A DNA stretch of 64,000 nucleotides from Phoronis australis (GCA_002633005.1 NMRA01000939.1:27356-91355), one strand, 5' to 3'; positions 13,501 through 36,627 are shown, counted from the first letter of the stretch. The notes: generated by a model from the sequence alone, not told the origin. Program-made: numbers and translations.

Positions 13501-16500
13501 GATCTCACATGTTTGGTCAATTTTTTTTGGAAAATTTGAACTCTCAGTTTTGGAATCCAGGATAAATCCCCGCCCATCGCAAAGCTATATATTTACTATA
13601 AAGCTTTGCACCAAGGTGAATCAATGGACGGTCAACGCTAGTCGTAGTACATCACACACAGTCCATGACTGAAACCCAGTGTTTATCTTTTAGAACATTG
13701 AGTGCTCAACATGAGCTGCAGATTGTATTTGCAACCTGCAGTCTGGAAATGCGTTTGGAAATGTCGTAAGTAAATTAGGAAGATTCTCTGGAAGTCAGTG
13801 ATGTTGGCAACTTGTAACATACTAGTATCTGGAGTCGGCTAAGAAATTGTAACTTGTCATCATAGAGATCGTATTGTTTTTCAGATGGCCAAGACACAGA
13901 AAAACAAAGCAACTTCTGGTCATCTCGGTTTATTGAAAGCTCGCTTGGCTAAACTCCGGCGAGAGTTGATTGAACCAAAAGGCGGCGGTGGGGGAGCTGG
14001 GGAAGGGTTTGATGTCGCAAAGACAGGGGATGCAAGGATAGGGTTTGTTGGTATGTTTCAATTGAGTGAATTTGTGGCAATGGTATGAACATTCGACTTC
14101 ATAATTTTCAAAGAATAAAAAGATCATAAGGTGCTTTTCAGTAGGCAAATCACTTACTGAAAAGTACTGTGGGTCTGGTGAGTCAAATGTTCCCACCCTC
14201 TTCCTATTGGCCTTGTTCTCTGACTGGATTTCCCGCGTCAGGTTATCCTGACAGTAAGAGATTCATCTATCGAACATGATATCAGAAAGCAATGAAAACC
14301 TATTCCATCGCATAAATTGCTGGTTTTTGCTTGCCATTTTGTCGCACATGTATACCTTGTATGTATTCTTAAGCTTACATTTGAAAGTTGGTTGATGCCA
14401 TACAAGTTAGGATACTTTGGGTTGGGTGGTAGTTGTTGAATGTTTTAGTGTGACATTCTATTGTGTTCCCCTAGGATTCCCCTCTGTTGGCAAATCAACC
14501 TTGTTAACGAACTTGGCTGGAGTTTATTCAGAAGTGGCGTCATACGAATTTACCACCCTCACCACAGTGCCCGGGGTTATCCGGTACAAGGGAGCCAAAA
14601 TTCAGGTGGGTACTCAAGTGTTTTGATTTTCGCAAGGGCATACTTATTTCTGTAGGGTCATTCTTAAAGTGGCATAGAACATGGAAAACAGACTAAATTG
14701 CACAATTCAAAGTGGTAATTCAAACTGTTCACTGACAGACTTGTTTTTCCACTGGCTCCGCGTTTTCTTGTCTTTGATTAATGCCGGGAAGGCGAAGAAC
14801 TTGGCATCACGAATCCACGGATATTTGTTAAGGTTATCCAACGTTTTCCAGTCAGAGTTGTAGCCAACAGCACAGCTTTAATACCTCGTTGGCATTGGAG
14901 GGACACATAGAGTAATGCAGCAGCTGAGAAAAACTTGTAAAGAATACAACAATAACAAAAGACTATGTGGAACTCCAATAGTGTGAAAACCATTAGGCTA
15001 CAAAAGTACTTGATGAACATTGCAGGCATTGTGGGTAAACACAGCGAGATTTGAGTGTCCCTGTGTAATCTGGGGTGCCCCTATAATGGTAGCCATGTTA
15101 TTTCACACGGGCATAATGTTACTGAAAATCTGCAAGATAAACACAGATGGTTGTCAAGTGATGACAGACATTATGAGAAATGTTCAGATTCAACTGAGTG
15201 CAACAATCCCAACATTCACATAGCCAATCCACAAAACAAGGAATCTTGTTGCTGGTGTATTGTAACTGTCATTGAAAGCACCCTGGCTTGCACTCCATTT
15301 GTACATGTTATATGGATGCATCAAAGAATGCATTACATGTTATACGGATACATCAAAGAATGCAATACATGTTATACGGATACATCACAGAATGCAATAC
15401 ATGTTATATTGATGCATCAAAGAATGCAATACATGTTATATGGATGCATCAAAGAATGCATTACATGTTATACGGATACATCACAGAATGCATTACATGT
15501 AATATAGATGCATCACAAAATGCAACACATGTTATATTGATGCATCACAAAATACATTACATGTTATGTGGATGCATAAAATAATGCAATACAAAAACAA
15601 ATACACCCCCGGCTTCTTGGGCTTATAAGCCACTTGATGAAAATTAACATGTGACCGGTTATACACAATACACTGTAGGCTGCTCTTGCTCCAATCTATA
15701 GTTCTATTTAAATTCTAGTTGCTCGACTTACCTGGGATTATTGAAGGTGCCAAGGATGGTAAGGGGCGCGGTAAACAGGTGATTGCTGGTAAGTAAATGC
15801 ATAAATGGATAATTTCGACATGTCAGTCAAGCTAATTATTCAGGTCACAGGAATATGTAAACACACCATTAGTTAGCCAGCTGAGTCTTGCACACATCTG
15901 TTGTGAACAAAAGTGTTAAGATGGTTGTACGATGCAGCTGAGGCACTTGCAGTGCATGTCAACGGTATGCAGAGAAGGAAAGAGGTAGTTTTTGATACTG
16001 ATAAAAGCATGTAGTTTTGACGATTAGATAAATATACTCGTAGGTAAATCACAGACTATTATGAAGTATCTATGGGTAAACAAACACAGAGTGAAAGAAA
16101 TTCAGCTTCAAAACATGTCACAAATATTTGTTATTTTACTTTATTTTATTTTATTTGATACCTAAATTGAATTAAACATAGAACTGTGGATGGCAACATG
16201 ACTTATGGAAATGTCAACCAAGACACCTAACCCTTGACCATCAGTGGACACCTAACACTTGACCATCAGTGGACACCTAACACTTGATCATCAGTGGACA
16301 CCTAACACTTGACCATCAGTGGACACCTAACACTTGACCATCAGTTGACACCTAAAACTTGACCATCTGTGGACACCTAACACTTGACCATCAGTGAACA
16401 CCTAACACTTGACCGTCAGTGGACACCCAGCACCTGACCATCAGTGGACACCCAGCACTTGACCATCAGTGGACACCTAACACTTGACCATCTGTGAACA

Positions 16501-19500
16501 CTAAAAACTCAAATACAGTCAAATTTCATGAAAATGGTTTTACCCATTAGTTTTGTGAAATAGCTTACTAGGACTCATTATCTTGTTACATGCCTTTATT
16601 TTGCTTTTAAAATTGTCTGTGTTGGATGCAGAGTATTCAATCCTGTAGTGTATGAAATTAACCAGTCATTAGACTGCATTATGTTTGATCTTCAACCCCC
16701 CTCTAGTGGCACGAACATGCAACATTATCTTCCTTGTGCTGGACGTGTTGAAGCCACTACAGCACAAGAGACTGATCGAGCATGAGCTAGAAGGCTTTGG
16801 CATCCGCCTCAACAAATCACCACCAAACATCTCATTCAGGAAGAAGGACAAGGGAGGCATCAACCTCACTGCCACGGTAAGCGGTGCAGCGCTTGCGGTC
16901 GTTCCACGGCCGTGACACTGTGGTGTAATTGGGGAAATGCATGTATTTGTGTCATGCACTCTTTGTAAAACGGACAATGGTATGAAATGAAGCAGACAGG
17001 CTCTTGATACTAGTACTATAAAGCCATGCAAAGCATATCTGTGAAATGAAGCACACAGCCTCATGATACTGTAACTGTACACCCATGCAAATCATGAAAT
17101 GCCTCCATCTTGGTGGCATTTCTCCATAACCAGTATGCCATAGTTTTGACCAGTTTATAACATGAATTGTCGTACGGCATGTAACCAATTGCATGCGTGT
17201 TTTCCTGTGTCTTGACAAAAGAGCTAACCATTTGGCAACAGGCTTGGTTCTCTTCTAGCTTGATTGTGATTAAAGCGAGTGGTGTCTTCAAGATCGCCAT
17301 AGACTGCCTGTGGGTTTCCTCCATTTTTATCGGCATATATCTCATATCTCTGTCTCCAGCACTACTGGCTCCCATTTGTGAATCTCTTCCAGCCACTAAA
17401 CCAAGGCAGCTGGTTGTGAACGCCAGCAAGTTGACCATTCTAAATTTTACCATAGTTGCCTTTTGTGCTGAAAATTGTGGCATAATTGGCTTTCGTGCTG
17501 CTATTTCTAGGAACCAACTGCTCACCAAGTTTCCTGGGATCTGTTTTATGAAATGTGACTTAAGGCTTATTAAGTCAGAAATTTGGTCTTACCCTCCACA
17601 AAACTATTTCTGAAAAATAATTAAATGTCACTTGGACAAAATTGCAGAGTCTCAGAGAATGAACATATAGCTACAAGTTACTGAGAGCTTCATCTATAAA
17701 TATTTCCAGACTGTGATGCGCTGGCAAACTCTTGGCAAAGTCTTTATTCAGAAATTGTGAAGTGGAAGCATAAGACCCAATTTGTGTGTGAAGTCCAAAG
17801 TGATATTTCATGATACAGACCCCTGGATGTTATCAGAGATTCTTTTGTCCTTTATCAATGGTCTTTTCTCATTCAGTAATTTGTGTTGATGGGATGTGGT
17901 ACAGGTTAGCTCTGCACCTCTTGAGCTGTTTGCTTGGTCCTCTTCGGGCATCTTGTATTACTTGGTAGAATGAAATTTCTCCGAGTTTTTTGCTTTGTCA
18001 TGAAATTTTTTTTGTTTTTGTTTTTTTGTTCACGTGCTACAGATCGCATTTGTTATCCAATCAGGGTGGAATGTACACATAACAGGTGTATCGTGAAAAG
18101 CTCAAAGACCATTGTCGCTGTGGCGGCCATTTATTCACTTTTTTGATTTGCGGAGCTATAGCTCAGCTGTTTCTGGTGGGATTTTTGAAACTTTTTTTCT
18201 GTGAATAGATCATTTCAAGGGCATTAGGAAGTTTGCAACTTGTTATCTCAGGTTTGCAACTTGTTATCTCAGGTTTGCAACTTGTTATCTCAGGTTTGCA
18301 ACTTGTTATCTCAAGCGCTTACCGTTTTTGAGTTATTCCAGATATTCTAGTGACTGTCTTGATAATAAATTGGATTTTCACACTGTATCTCCAGCGTCCT
18401 GTGACGAATCTTTCTGAAAATTGGTACATGGATAGATCTCGTGATATGCTATCTATGCATTGCCATTCATTTCTCGCTACGACTTAACTTTCTCAAAATA
18501 TTCGAACTGCTCCGATGACTGTTCCTTTATTGATTTATTTCTAGCTGTACTTTGGTGTTCTATCATATTCGCGCTAGAAATCGCATTTTTCGTCTAATCG
18601 ACTTTAATTGTACGTGCAGTTTTTATCTAGTCAAGAGCTCGAGCCCGCTGGTTTGTGGGCAAAATTTGACACAAGATGGTGCTGTAACTGGCATATTTAG
18701 AATACTGTTTGCAGAGCTAGAGCTCCGCAGTCCTTTGACTGTAGCTTCTCAAATTTGGTATGTAAATAGATCTCCTCAAGGGCTGTCTGCAATGCGTTAT
18801 TGGTTTCTTGCTACAACTTGACAGCGTTTTCTAGTTATTTGAGATTTTTTCTGATTTGACAAATTCCTCTAATGGTTTACCATTTACTGTGCGCTAGTGT
18901 AAGAGTCTTCGCAGTCATGGTTCTTGGTGTTTGTGGTTTCATTGTCTACCTCACCTCTAAATTTTCATTCAATTTCGCTAAGTGTCGCACTTTCATTTTG
19001 TTGTCACTGCTTTAAAAGTTTTGATTTGAATGTCAAACTGTTATGCTTCTTTCTAGAGGTCACACAGCAATGAGAAAAGTGGCAAAATGCTCACAATAAG
19101 TATTAAAATAATTAATGCAGCTATGATTGCAAAATTTGTTATAGTAGTTAAGATTTTTATACATTATTATTTGTCGGTTAGAATATGGAATTAATGTTCC
19201 TTTAATAAAACAGTTTTAAAGCTGGACATGCTGGATTGGTCCTAGCTTCAATTACATCTTTTTTTAATTGACATGTACTATGTTTTGCTATGCAAGGCAG
19301 TGGAGGTAAGAGTCGGATATAACGTGCCAACATTTTGAGAACCAGTTTTCTCCACTGAATAACGAGCATCAAACTGGTGCTCAAAATGTGGGCATGTTAT
19401 ATGCGACTATTGCCCGAATGGACATATCACTTTATACTGATAAGTCACGTTATGGTTTCTGACTTCTGTGCCATTGGGCTGTGATTTCTTTGCGGCGAAA

Positions 19501-22500
19501 CATGACAGTGTAGTTGTCAGCGTGTTGACTGTCTCACTAAGCAGCTTTTGTGTTTGATTACAGGTGACTCAGTCCGAGCTAGATATGGACTTAGTAAAAA
19601 CTATCCTGGGTGAATACAAAATACACAATGCTGACGTCGTGCTAAGGTAATGACGGGAGTTAAAGAGAGGCTATCTGTTCACTCGGAGGCTGTTTACCCA
19701 GGGGTTAATCAGTCTAATATTAGATGGGAGTGCAACGTGTAAGATATGGATTGTGTACAGTTGGTGTTTTCGCCGAAAATATCCACTGTAGTTGTTTACA
19801 AAATTAAGGCCACCTCCTACTGCAGAGTTTTATGGCAAAAAGGTGGTTCAACAAGACACTTGCGGTGATAGAACAAATGCTTATGTTGGTTTTTTACTTA
19901 AAATGTTATCCTAAGTGACCCCCTTCCCTCTCCCCTGCCCCAGCCCTGAGGAGCTTTCTTGGATGGATCTACAACATTGTATTGATATAAGCTGTATTGA
20001 CCTCTGCCATGTGAACAATACATGTGTTGCAAAGTACGAGCTGTATTATCCCCTGCCTTGTGAACGGTAGATGTGTTGCGTAGTATGACCTGTATTGACC
20101 CCTTCCTTGTGAACAGTACATTTGGTGCATTATACAAAAATTATACATGAGTTTTCTGTGGCAAATTTGGTGCTAGAGCTAATGTATATTGTGTCCATCC
20201 TCTTATTTTGGATCAGTTGTGGGATTCTCATCAGCGCTGCAGGCCATTGTATGGTTACCCCTTGAAACTACTGTTGTGATGTATAAGCACAGTCAATGAC
20301 TTGTCACATCACTCACATGCCTTATACTGAGTGTTAGCCATCACTGTATGTTACTGAATTGTAGGTACGATGCCACGTCTGAAGACCTGATTGATGTCAT
20401 TGAAGGAAACAGGATATACATACCCTGCTTATACCTACTGAACAAAATAGATCAGATTTCCATCGAGGTAGGGTTTGGCAGCCAGATTATTGTGTAGTTT
20501 CATATTTATGCAGGGAGTCGGTCTGCTGGGGCCTCATATTTTTCACAGTTACTGAAGAATGTGATTCTTTAAGTCTAGAGCGAATACTCTAAGCTTGTTA
20601 ACGTACAGTTCTAAGGAGGTGTACCGAGTTGTTTTATGTGCTTAAAACCACTGTTTATCTTGTTTTGACAAGTGACTACATTGTCAGCTTCATTAAACCT
20701 TCCTTTATAGTGCTGCATATCACAACTGTGAATTTGATATCACAAAAAACGAGAAAATAGAAGAAAAGCGACTTTAATATAAAAATTTTAGCTCCTCAGA
20801 TGAGAGTATGACTTATGAAATCAATGTACTTTGCGGCAGTGCGTCATGTCCACCAACACACAAGTTTCCTGATAGTGTTTGCGACTGTTCTAATTTGACA
20901 GCTTATCGACTGGCAGGGTTGTCTTTGGTGTTTTGATGTGAAAGTGGTGATTTTAAGCAATTTAAGGTTGTTGGGAATGGCCGATTTGATTCAAACGAAC
21001 GCTTCAGATATAACTTATGCACTGTTCTCCAAAATGCTTTGGGAATTGTTTTTGAATTGTTTTGTTTTTCATAAGATGCTGTTGAAAAATGTGACTTTTA
21101 TGTTTTTATGAAAAAATAATAGTTTTATAAAACAAAAATAAAAAGAACATCTTGGAGTTTCGAAGGTTTTTTGAGTTTTTGTTGTCATGTTCTTGATACC
21201 GTTGTTTTGATCTAAGTGAAAGTTTGTTGACCCAGTCAATAAGTTCACATTTTTACTAGAGTTTGTTGACCCAGTCAATGACAAGGGGCTGAAGTCAAAT
21301 TTTACACAATATCTGCTTTCAGAAAATATGTTTTAAGCGAGGTGAATTGTGTCTATAGTTTTGCAGACATTTGAGTTTATCCAAAGACTTATTGCTAATA
21401 TTAAACTTTGGAGTAACGACAGGTCGTGTATGGAATGACGACTGTGCCATTTGCTTTGTTCAGATGTTTTTTTCAAATCCAGAATTAAATTTCCATCGCT
21501 GGTCTTGGACGTCGTCATTCTGTCCAGTGTTGTGAAACATTAGGCTTTCTGTTGACATTGTACTTATACGTATTTAGAAATGGAAGCAGTGCTTTAATTT
21601 GGATGGTCTGAAGGAACGCTGTTCGTCTTTTTTCCAGGAACTCGACATTATATACAAAATCCCACATACTGTGCCCATATCTGCCCATCACAAGTGGAAC
21701 TTTGATGATCTGTTGGAAAAAATGTGGGACTACCTCAGTTTGTGTCGAATGTGAGTTGATTGAAATCGCCGTGTATACTAAAGCACAGCCCATGAGAGCT
21801 GCAGAAATCCTATCATTTGTTCACTCCCAAATGTTTACAAGTTATATCAGCTGGGTATTTTGCATGTTTCACACTTTGCCTCAAAGAGTAACAGCTTGAG
21901 ATTGACCATTGACTCAGTGGGCTTTTTACTGTTCTGTGGCGCAATGTGAATGTTAAAGCAGATCTAGGTCACTTCAGCAGTGCACGCATTTTCTTTATTT
22001 TCCAATGACAGTCCTCTCTAGTATGTCAGCATATGCTAAAACTGTGATTTTTCTGGTTTCACATTCCAAATCACTGTGTTGGGTCTGTCAAGTAGTTTTT
22101 GTTGAAGTTGATCCATTAGTCTTTGGAGTATTGAACGTAATCGTCGTTGTATTTAGGGGATTCCACCTTCATTCGTAATTACTGTGGTGATTGGCTAGGC
22201 TTTGTGGCCTGCACATGCCCGGTATGATGCGAAAGGAGCGGGGTCACATGCACCTATATGCTGCAGTGGGCATATACAAAAGGATACTAAACCCTGTTTT
22301 GATGATTCCAACCTATCCTTGTTCTGTCACCTGCTAATGCATCGTTGGCGTTAATGTTCTAAGTTAAAGACAGGAATCAACTCATTTTCTGGATGTCACA
22401 GATTGGACGTTATGGTCCTTGGTGGGTGACCTCTTGCCGGGTAAATCACTAAAACGTAGGTCACACTTGCCCGTTAGGCCGACTTTGAAAGGAGTTTTCA

Positions 22501-23238
22501 AATTTTCCTCCAAACTTTTGAGGATTGTCGAGGTTACAGAGCAGAGTTTGGTATCCTTTTATCTAGTGGGGGTAAGCGTCATTGATCTACTGCACACTTC
22601 CTTGTATAAGTCCTGGACCCGCCCTTGTTACCTGTATCTAATTGTGTCACTTGTGCTGTCAGTTACACAAAGCCCAAAGGCCAGCTACCTGACTACTCAG
22701 CCCCTGTTGTTCTGCGGACGGATAACACAACGATTGAAGATTTCTGTAACAAACTGCATCGCAGCCTTATCAAAGACTTTAAGCAGTAAGTCTTCCTGGC
22801 ATTATCTCTTTGATCTATAGAACTGTATACTATACTTATAAATTTATTTATTTGAGTGATTTCTTGGTGGTTCTGTTATGTCATAAATAATGACCAAAGG
22901 TCTAGTTAGCAAGGTAGACATTTCAGAGTGTCTGAAGAGTTCACAATAAGTGTACTGTACGGTACTTTGGCTTTCCTGTATACACAGGGAAAGTGTTTTA
23001 GTGACGGGTCACACAATTGAATGATTTCATGGCCGACATGCTTGGTGTCCCCAAGTCGGGGTCAAGCTATCTAATAAGTTTCAGCAAAGCCATTGAGTAA
23101 AAAACAAACATTGAAAAGAATGTAATCTATTTTGACAGTGCTTTGGTGTGGGGTTCATCTGTGAAACACCAGCCTCAGAAGGTGGGTAAAGACCATGTGC
23201 TGAATGATGAGGATGTGGTCCAGATTGTTAAGAGGTGA
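10543..23238 (+). CDS. DRG1: Developmentally regulated GTP-binding protein 1 (complete)
   Basis: Ten exons join in frame to 365 aa (human has 367): 10543-10581, 13885-14050, 14475-14605, 15719-15788, 16707-16876, 19564-19646, 20365-20467, 21638-21750, 22663-22785 and 23139-23238. The small first exon encodes [13 protein letters not shown], matching the family's conserved N-terminus, and splices to [11 protein letters not shown]1 is [10 protein letters not shown]2 lies in the TTLTTVPG region, G3 is DLPG, G4 is NKID, and a SAHH motif corresponds to G5. The C-terminal TGS domain runs from about [12 protein letters not shown] to the end ([19 protein letters not shown]). DRG1 is a cytoplasmic OBG-class GTPase that works with DFRP1/ZC3H15 on ribosomes. 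The stop codon TGA overlaps a donor-like GAGGTGAGT, but the family ends at this lysine/arginine, so I take it as the true end. The introns carry several minisatellites and transposons. The gene is convergent with CSN1. Confidence 0.96.
10690..10880 (+). repeat. Dispersed repeat shared with 38915-39110
   Basis: The phrase GACTGTCGTCAAATACAGCT followed by AGGaACCACTGTGTtTT recurs almost unchanged at about 38946-38982. The similarity fades over the next 130 bp. This copy lies in DRG1 intron 1, shortly after the first coding exon; the other lies about 2.3 kb upstream of the CSN1 start exon. It could be a transposon fragment. Confidence 0.55.
11213..11722 (-). mobile_element. Non-autonomous DNA transposon, CAGGGCTTGGAAT ends, copy 1 (510 bp)
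   Basis: Inverted ends CAGGGCTTGGAAttttccgc and ...tggtcATTCCAAGCCCTG bound a 510-bp unit with CG-rich subterminal repeats (CCGCGGAAACGCGG). Perfect 6-bp direct repeats AAGTAT flank it at 11207-11212 and 11723-11728. A second copy in the opposite orientation is at 29554-30030. Both share an internal, protein-like stretch (see findings). It sits in DRG1 intron 1. Confidence 0.85.
12009..13196. mobile_element. hAT-like non-autonomous transposon (about 1.2 kb)
   Basis: The ends CAGTGTTTCCC and GGGAAACcCTG are imperfect 11-bp inverted repeats of the hAT type. ATAAA flanks both sides (12004-12008 and 13197-13201); hAT elements normally make 8-bp duplications, so only part of the duplication may survive. 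Inside are two diverged copies of a phrase around GGAGCATGGTGGTGAATG (12036 and 12126) and a short tandem array at 12994-13070. The internal frame at 12548-12784 shows no transposase motif. It lies in DRG1 intron 1. Confidence 0.55.
12994..13070 (+). repeat. Short tandem repeat, 16-17 bp unit
   Basis: About five copies of ACTAGCGATCATTTTT with one-base length changes and a first copy reading ACTAACGATC. It lies inside the hAT-like element. Confidence 0.85.
13582..13620. repeat. Hairpin matching the ends of the 37.7-39.7 kb inverted-repeat element
   Basis: GCAAAGCTataTATTTACTA followed by TAAAGCTTTGC forms a near-perfect stem. The same hairpin (GCAAAGCTGTATATTTAG... and its complement) lies near both ends of the element at 37690-39674. 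This is probably a solo end or truncated copy in DRG1 intron 1. Confidence 0.55.
15303..15590 (+). repeat. Minisatellite, nine copies of a 32-bp unit
   Basis: Units begin ACATGTTATACGGATACATC and end AAAGAATGCAAT. They fall into two alternating subtypes (GGATACATC and GGATGCATC), and the last three copies are more diverged. The unit is not a multiple of three, so long open frames across it are by-products. It lies in DRG1 intron 3. Confidence 0.95.
16222..16496 (+). repeat. Minisatellite, eleven copies of a 25-bp unit
   Basis: The unit is GACACCTAACACTTGACCAT followed by CAGTG. Copies 9-10 share CCCAGCAC in place of CCTAACAC, showing local spread of a variant. It lies in DRG1 intron 4, about 210 bp before the next exon. 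Confidence 0.95.
16960..17100 (+). repeat. Direct duplication of about 65 bp
   Basis: Two adjacent copies of GAAATGAAGCAGACAGGCTC...CCATGCAAAGCAT, the second reading GAAATGAAGCACACAGCCTC...CCATGCAAATCAT. It lies in DRG1 intron 5. Confidence 0.7.
18150..18860 (+). repeat. Degenerate repeat of about three modules
   Basis: Three modules start near 18150, 18380 and 18715. Each holds a variant of AAATTGGTAcaTGgATAGATC, then a TGCAATGC-like phrase, then TTCTTGCTACaACTTGAC (clear in modules two and three). The first module is broken by a 21-bp array. The phrasing recalls the 1-600 repeat (TGTATCTCC...). It lies in DRG1 intron 5. Confidence 0.45.
18231..18314 (+). repeat. Four copies of a 21-bp unit
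   Basis: GTTTGCAACTTGTTATCTCAG repeated four times, only the end of the last copy differing. It is inserted in the first module of the larger degenerate repeat. The homogeneity indicates recent expansion. Confidence 0.95.
19965..20135 (+). repeat. Three diverged copies of a roughly 60-bp unit
   Basis: Phrases of the type CTGTATTGACCCCTGCCTTG then TGAACAGTACATGTGTTGC occur three times with about 15% differences. It lies in DRG1 intron 6. Confidence 0.7.
22278..22560 (+). mobile_element. Small inverted-repeat transposon, AAAAGGATACTAAAC ends
   Basis: The left end AAAAGGATACTAAACCCTG and the right end GTTTGGTATCCTTTT are inverted repeats. The interior (CTGTCACCTGCTAATGCATC; GACTTTGAAAGGAGTTTTCA) recurs in reverse at 46273-46622. 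With no coding capacity it is a MITE. It occupies most of the intron before DRG1 exon 9. Confidence 0.75.
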
Positions 23239-25986
23239 GTGTTGTTAGTTTAGAGTGTTTTTGGCTATACCCGTGGTGGTGAAGCAGTCCGGTGGTAGAA
23301 TCCATCAATACTTCGACCAAATCTTTGAATACAGACAGTGGACTCTACCAGTCCTGCCACCGGATTTAAAATCAGCTCGTGTGCTGCCTAAAACAGTGCG
23401 GGTCAGACCTTTAAATCCATTGCCCATGCTCCATAAACAAAGGTCAGATACTTTGCCAAAGAAGTACTGTGTAGTTGCTATATTCTTCACTTGAATATGT
23501 ACTTATGACCTAATTAGATGGTGGACATTAGCATGCATTCAGGCAGTGAAGTACTTGATGTGTAAATTGTATGTACAACTCACTATATTCTCCCGTTGCA
23601 AAGCTGCCTAGCTTCTTTAACTGGCTAATGGGGAAAGACCGATTCTGGGGGCAATTGAGTAGACGTCTCAAGATGTTCCAGGACCCTGGACCATGGATTG
23701 AAACAACTTGCACTCATTGTTGAAAGCTGAGAACCCTCCCTGAATAGTGTATGGTCAGCTTTAAGTTGTCTTAACTGATGGTCCAGGCTCCTGAAGTTGT
23801 TTATGGACCAATTCAATCATCGTAGGAATCAGTTCATGGCTGTTCCACAGTAGGAGCCAGGCAACTCTGTAACACCCGAAGGAAAATACAGCGAATATTC
23901 CTTGAAATTTTAATTTGTATATAACTGAACTAATTGTCTTCAGGTTGCCATTCTTGCACACTGTGACTATAGACTTTACTTTTAATTTGTACACTTTGCC
24001 TTCTCTTTCAATTTAAGGGCAAACTGTTATCATTTTCCACAAGTTGAAATTACAAGATGAGAGTTGCATCATGTTACGTAGGTTGAATCCTAAGAACATT
24101 GATTTCTCAACCATGTATTGGCAACAGTCTGCAATTATATTGTTCTTTCTTTGCAGAATTTAAATGCGGCTGCCAAGTAGAAGCATGAAAATTTGAGGCA
24201 TCCAGTTGAGAAAACAGATAAAATTTTGAATCTAATTCTGGAATAAAACTTACCGTACTAGAGTTAGCGATGTTGCATCTGGACACACTTACTAAAGTTA
24301 GCAATGTTGTGTCCAGACACACTTACTAGAGGTAGTAATGTTGCGTCTATACACACTTACTTGAGTTAGCAATGTTGCGTCTGGATACAACGTCGCTAAC
24401 TTTAGTAAGTTTTATTCCAGTATTAGATTCAAAATTTTATCTGAGACGGCCAAGTATTGATGACCAAATCTGATGCCATATCGAGGCTGACGGCTTGAAG
24501 TCCTTTAAAATTATCACAGAAAGCGAAAACTGTTACGCTCTTTACAGTCTTCCTAAAATAATGCGAAAATTAAGATTGTGCTTAAGAGTGGTTTGTGCAA
24601 AGCAACTAAACTGTCAGTTTTAAATAAAATAAACTATTGTCAGAAGTCAGAAGTTGTTGCTGAACTGCCTCCAGGTGTTTACCACAACAAGAAATTAACG
24701 TAATCTGTTTATTTTTTGTTGCCCCTTTGTGGGTGAGAATGGCAATTTTAACCAATAAACGCGATATAGTTCAAGTAACAGTTTTATTTTGTTGGTGAAT
24801 TAAGAAGTCACGTAGTATGTACAATATACCATAACACAATGACCAGAGCAACATTCCTTTGTACATTATTTTCAACTTTATAAACTCAGTCCTTAAAATA
24901 CAATCAGTACAATGGGCAACTGTGGAAATAGATTGGCTTAATGTTTTGAGTTTGCAAGCAATTTAAAGAACTAGAAAATGGAGCTGATACCCATCTGTAC
25001 TGCAACACCAACAAAAGCATTTGTCAAAGTTGGGGAGAAAACAACATTAAACAGATGAAAAAGTGAAAACTTCTTAACAATAATACATGAATCGAACTCT
25101 CTTGTGCAGTTCATACAGCTGCTTTTTCAATTTCTCCTATCAAATCCAACAGGCCTGGCTGATAAACGGCAATTGATAATACCTGGCAGGTTTCTTGAAC
25201 TGAAGTAAAGATTGCGGAAGTTGGACATGCGCAAGTCAGATTTTTACTGAACCCAGACAGTAATGTTCAGACTAGATTGTACAGGTAGGTGGCGTTGTCA
25301 AAGTGCGAACTCTAGTTTGTGCACTCGACCCTTCATATGAATCCGATTTCAGTAAAAAAATCTCGCAGTATGGTAGCAAGAGTTTTACCGTTTCTGATAA
25401 AAAGTTGCGCGTGAGCAAGCATTTTGGATATTCAACGAGCTAATACATGTTCTCAAGTGTCAAAATTAAGTTACTAAATTAGAAAGAGAAACTTACACTT
25501 CCTACTTTGCGCTCTACCCACAGTCTACTTTGGTACGCAAGCTCAAACACAGCTTTCTCGCAATCTAGCGCATGGGTCTACTCTGTAGCAGCTTCAGGTC
25601 CTTCATATTTCAAGACCCGCTTAATATCGGCCTTGAGCCGCTTTTTTCTCAAATATTTTGTAGTACAAGTCCAAACTAACTGATGCCTTCAAGGGTCACA
25701 AGCCAAATTCCCTTTTCTCATATTTCCACCAAAGCACTTTCAGTTCCATCCAACACAAACGGCTGGTGTGATATTAATAGTCACTACCCCAGCCTGAATG
25801 ACTAAAGACAACAGAATTGTAACAAACAGCAATTTGACTTCTTCAAAACCGGCAACAATGAGCTTAAGTACTGGGTTTTCACCCCGTCAAGGTTCATATA
25901 ATGTCTGATCATATCTGAACACTTCACTGTGTTGAATTCAGCTTGTGTCCCTTTAAGTCAAAACCATCATTCATCCAGTATTAGCT
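23239..25986. other. Convergent 3' regions of DRG1 and CSN1
   Basis: No coding sequence seen. For DRG1, AATAAA motifs lie near 24240, 24622-24634 and 24751. For CSN1 on the minus strand, an AATAAA complement (TTTATT) sits near 24783, followed by nothing gene-like. If both are used, the two 3' untranslated regions end within about 150 bp of each other. A hairpin with an internal tandem repeat occupies 24205-24446. Confidence 0.45.
24205..24446. repeat. Long hairpin with a tandem repeat in its loop
   Basis: The left arm (TGAGAAAACAGATAAAATTT, then TGAATCTAATTCTGGAATAA and onward to about 24280) is the near-perfect complement of the right arm ending TTTTATCTGAGA at 24446. Between the arms are about four copies of a 35-bp unit around GTTAGCAATGTTGCGTCTGG then ACACACTTACT. 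Each arm carries an AATAAA or its complement. It lies about 1 kb past the DRG1 stop, possibly inside its 3' UTR. Confidence 0.85.

Positions 25987-36627
<10,641 letters not shown>

Noticed and set aside
15055-15584. Frame of 150 codons with repeated CYTDTSQNA phrases
   Set aside because: Runs through the 32-bp minisatellite in DRG1 intron 3; no start context or splice support.
17061-17613. Overlapping 155- and 138-codon frames on opposite strands
   Set aside because: They lie in DRG1 intron 5, mirror each other, and show no domain or codon pattern of a real gene.
23231-23242. Donor site GAGGTGAGT at the DRG1 stop, implying a further exon
   Set aside because: The TGA inside it ends the protein exactly where DRG1 proteins end, and the reconstructed length (365 aa) fits the family.
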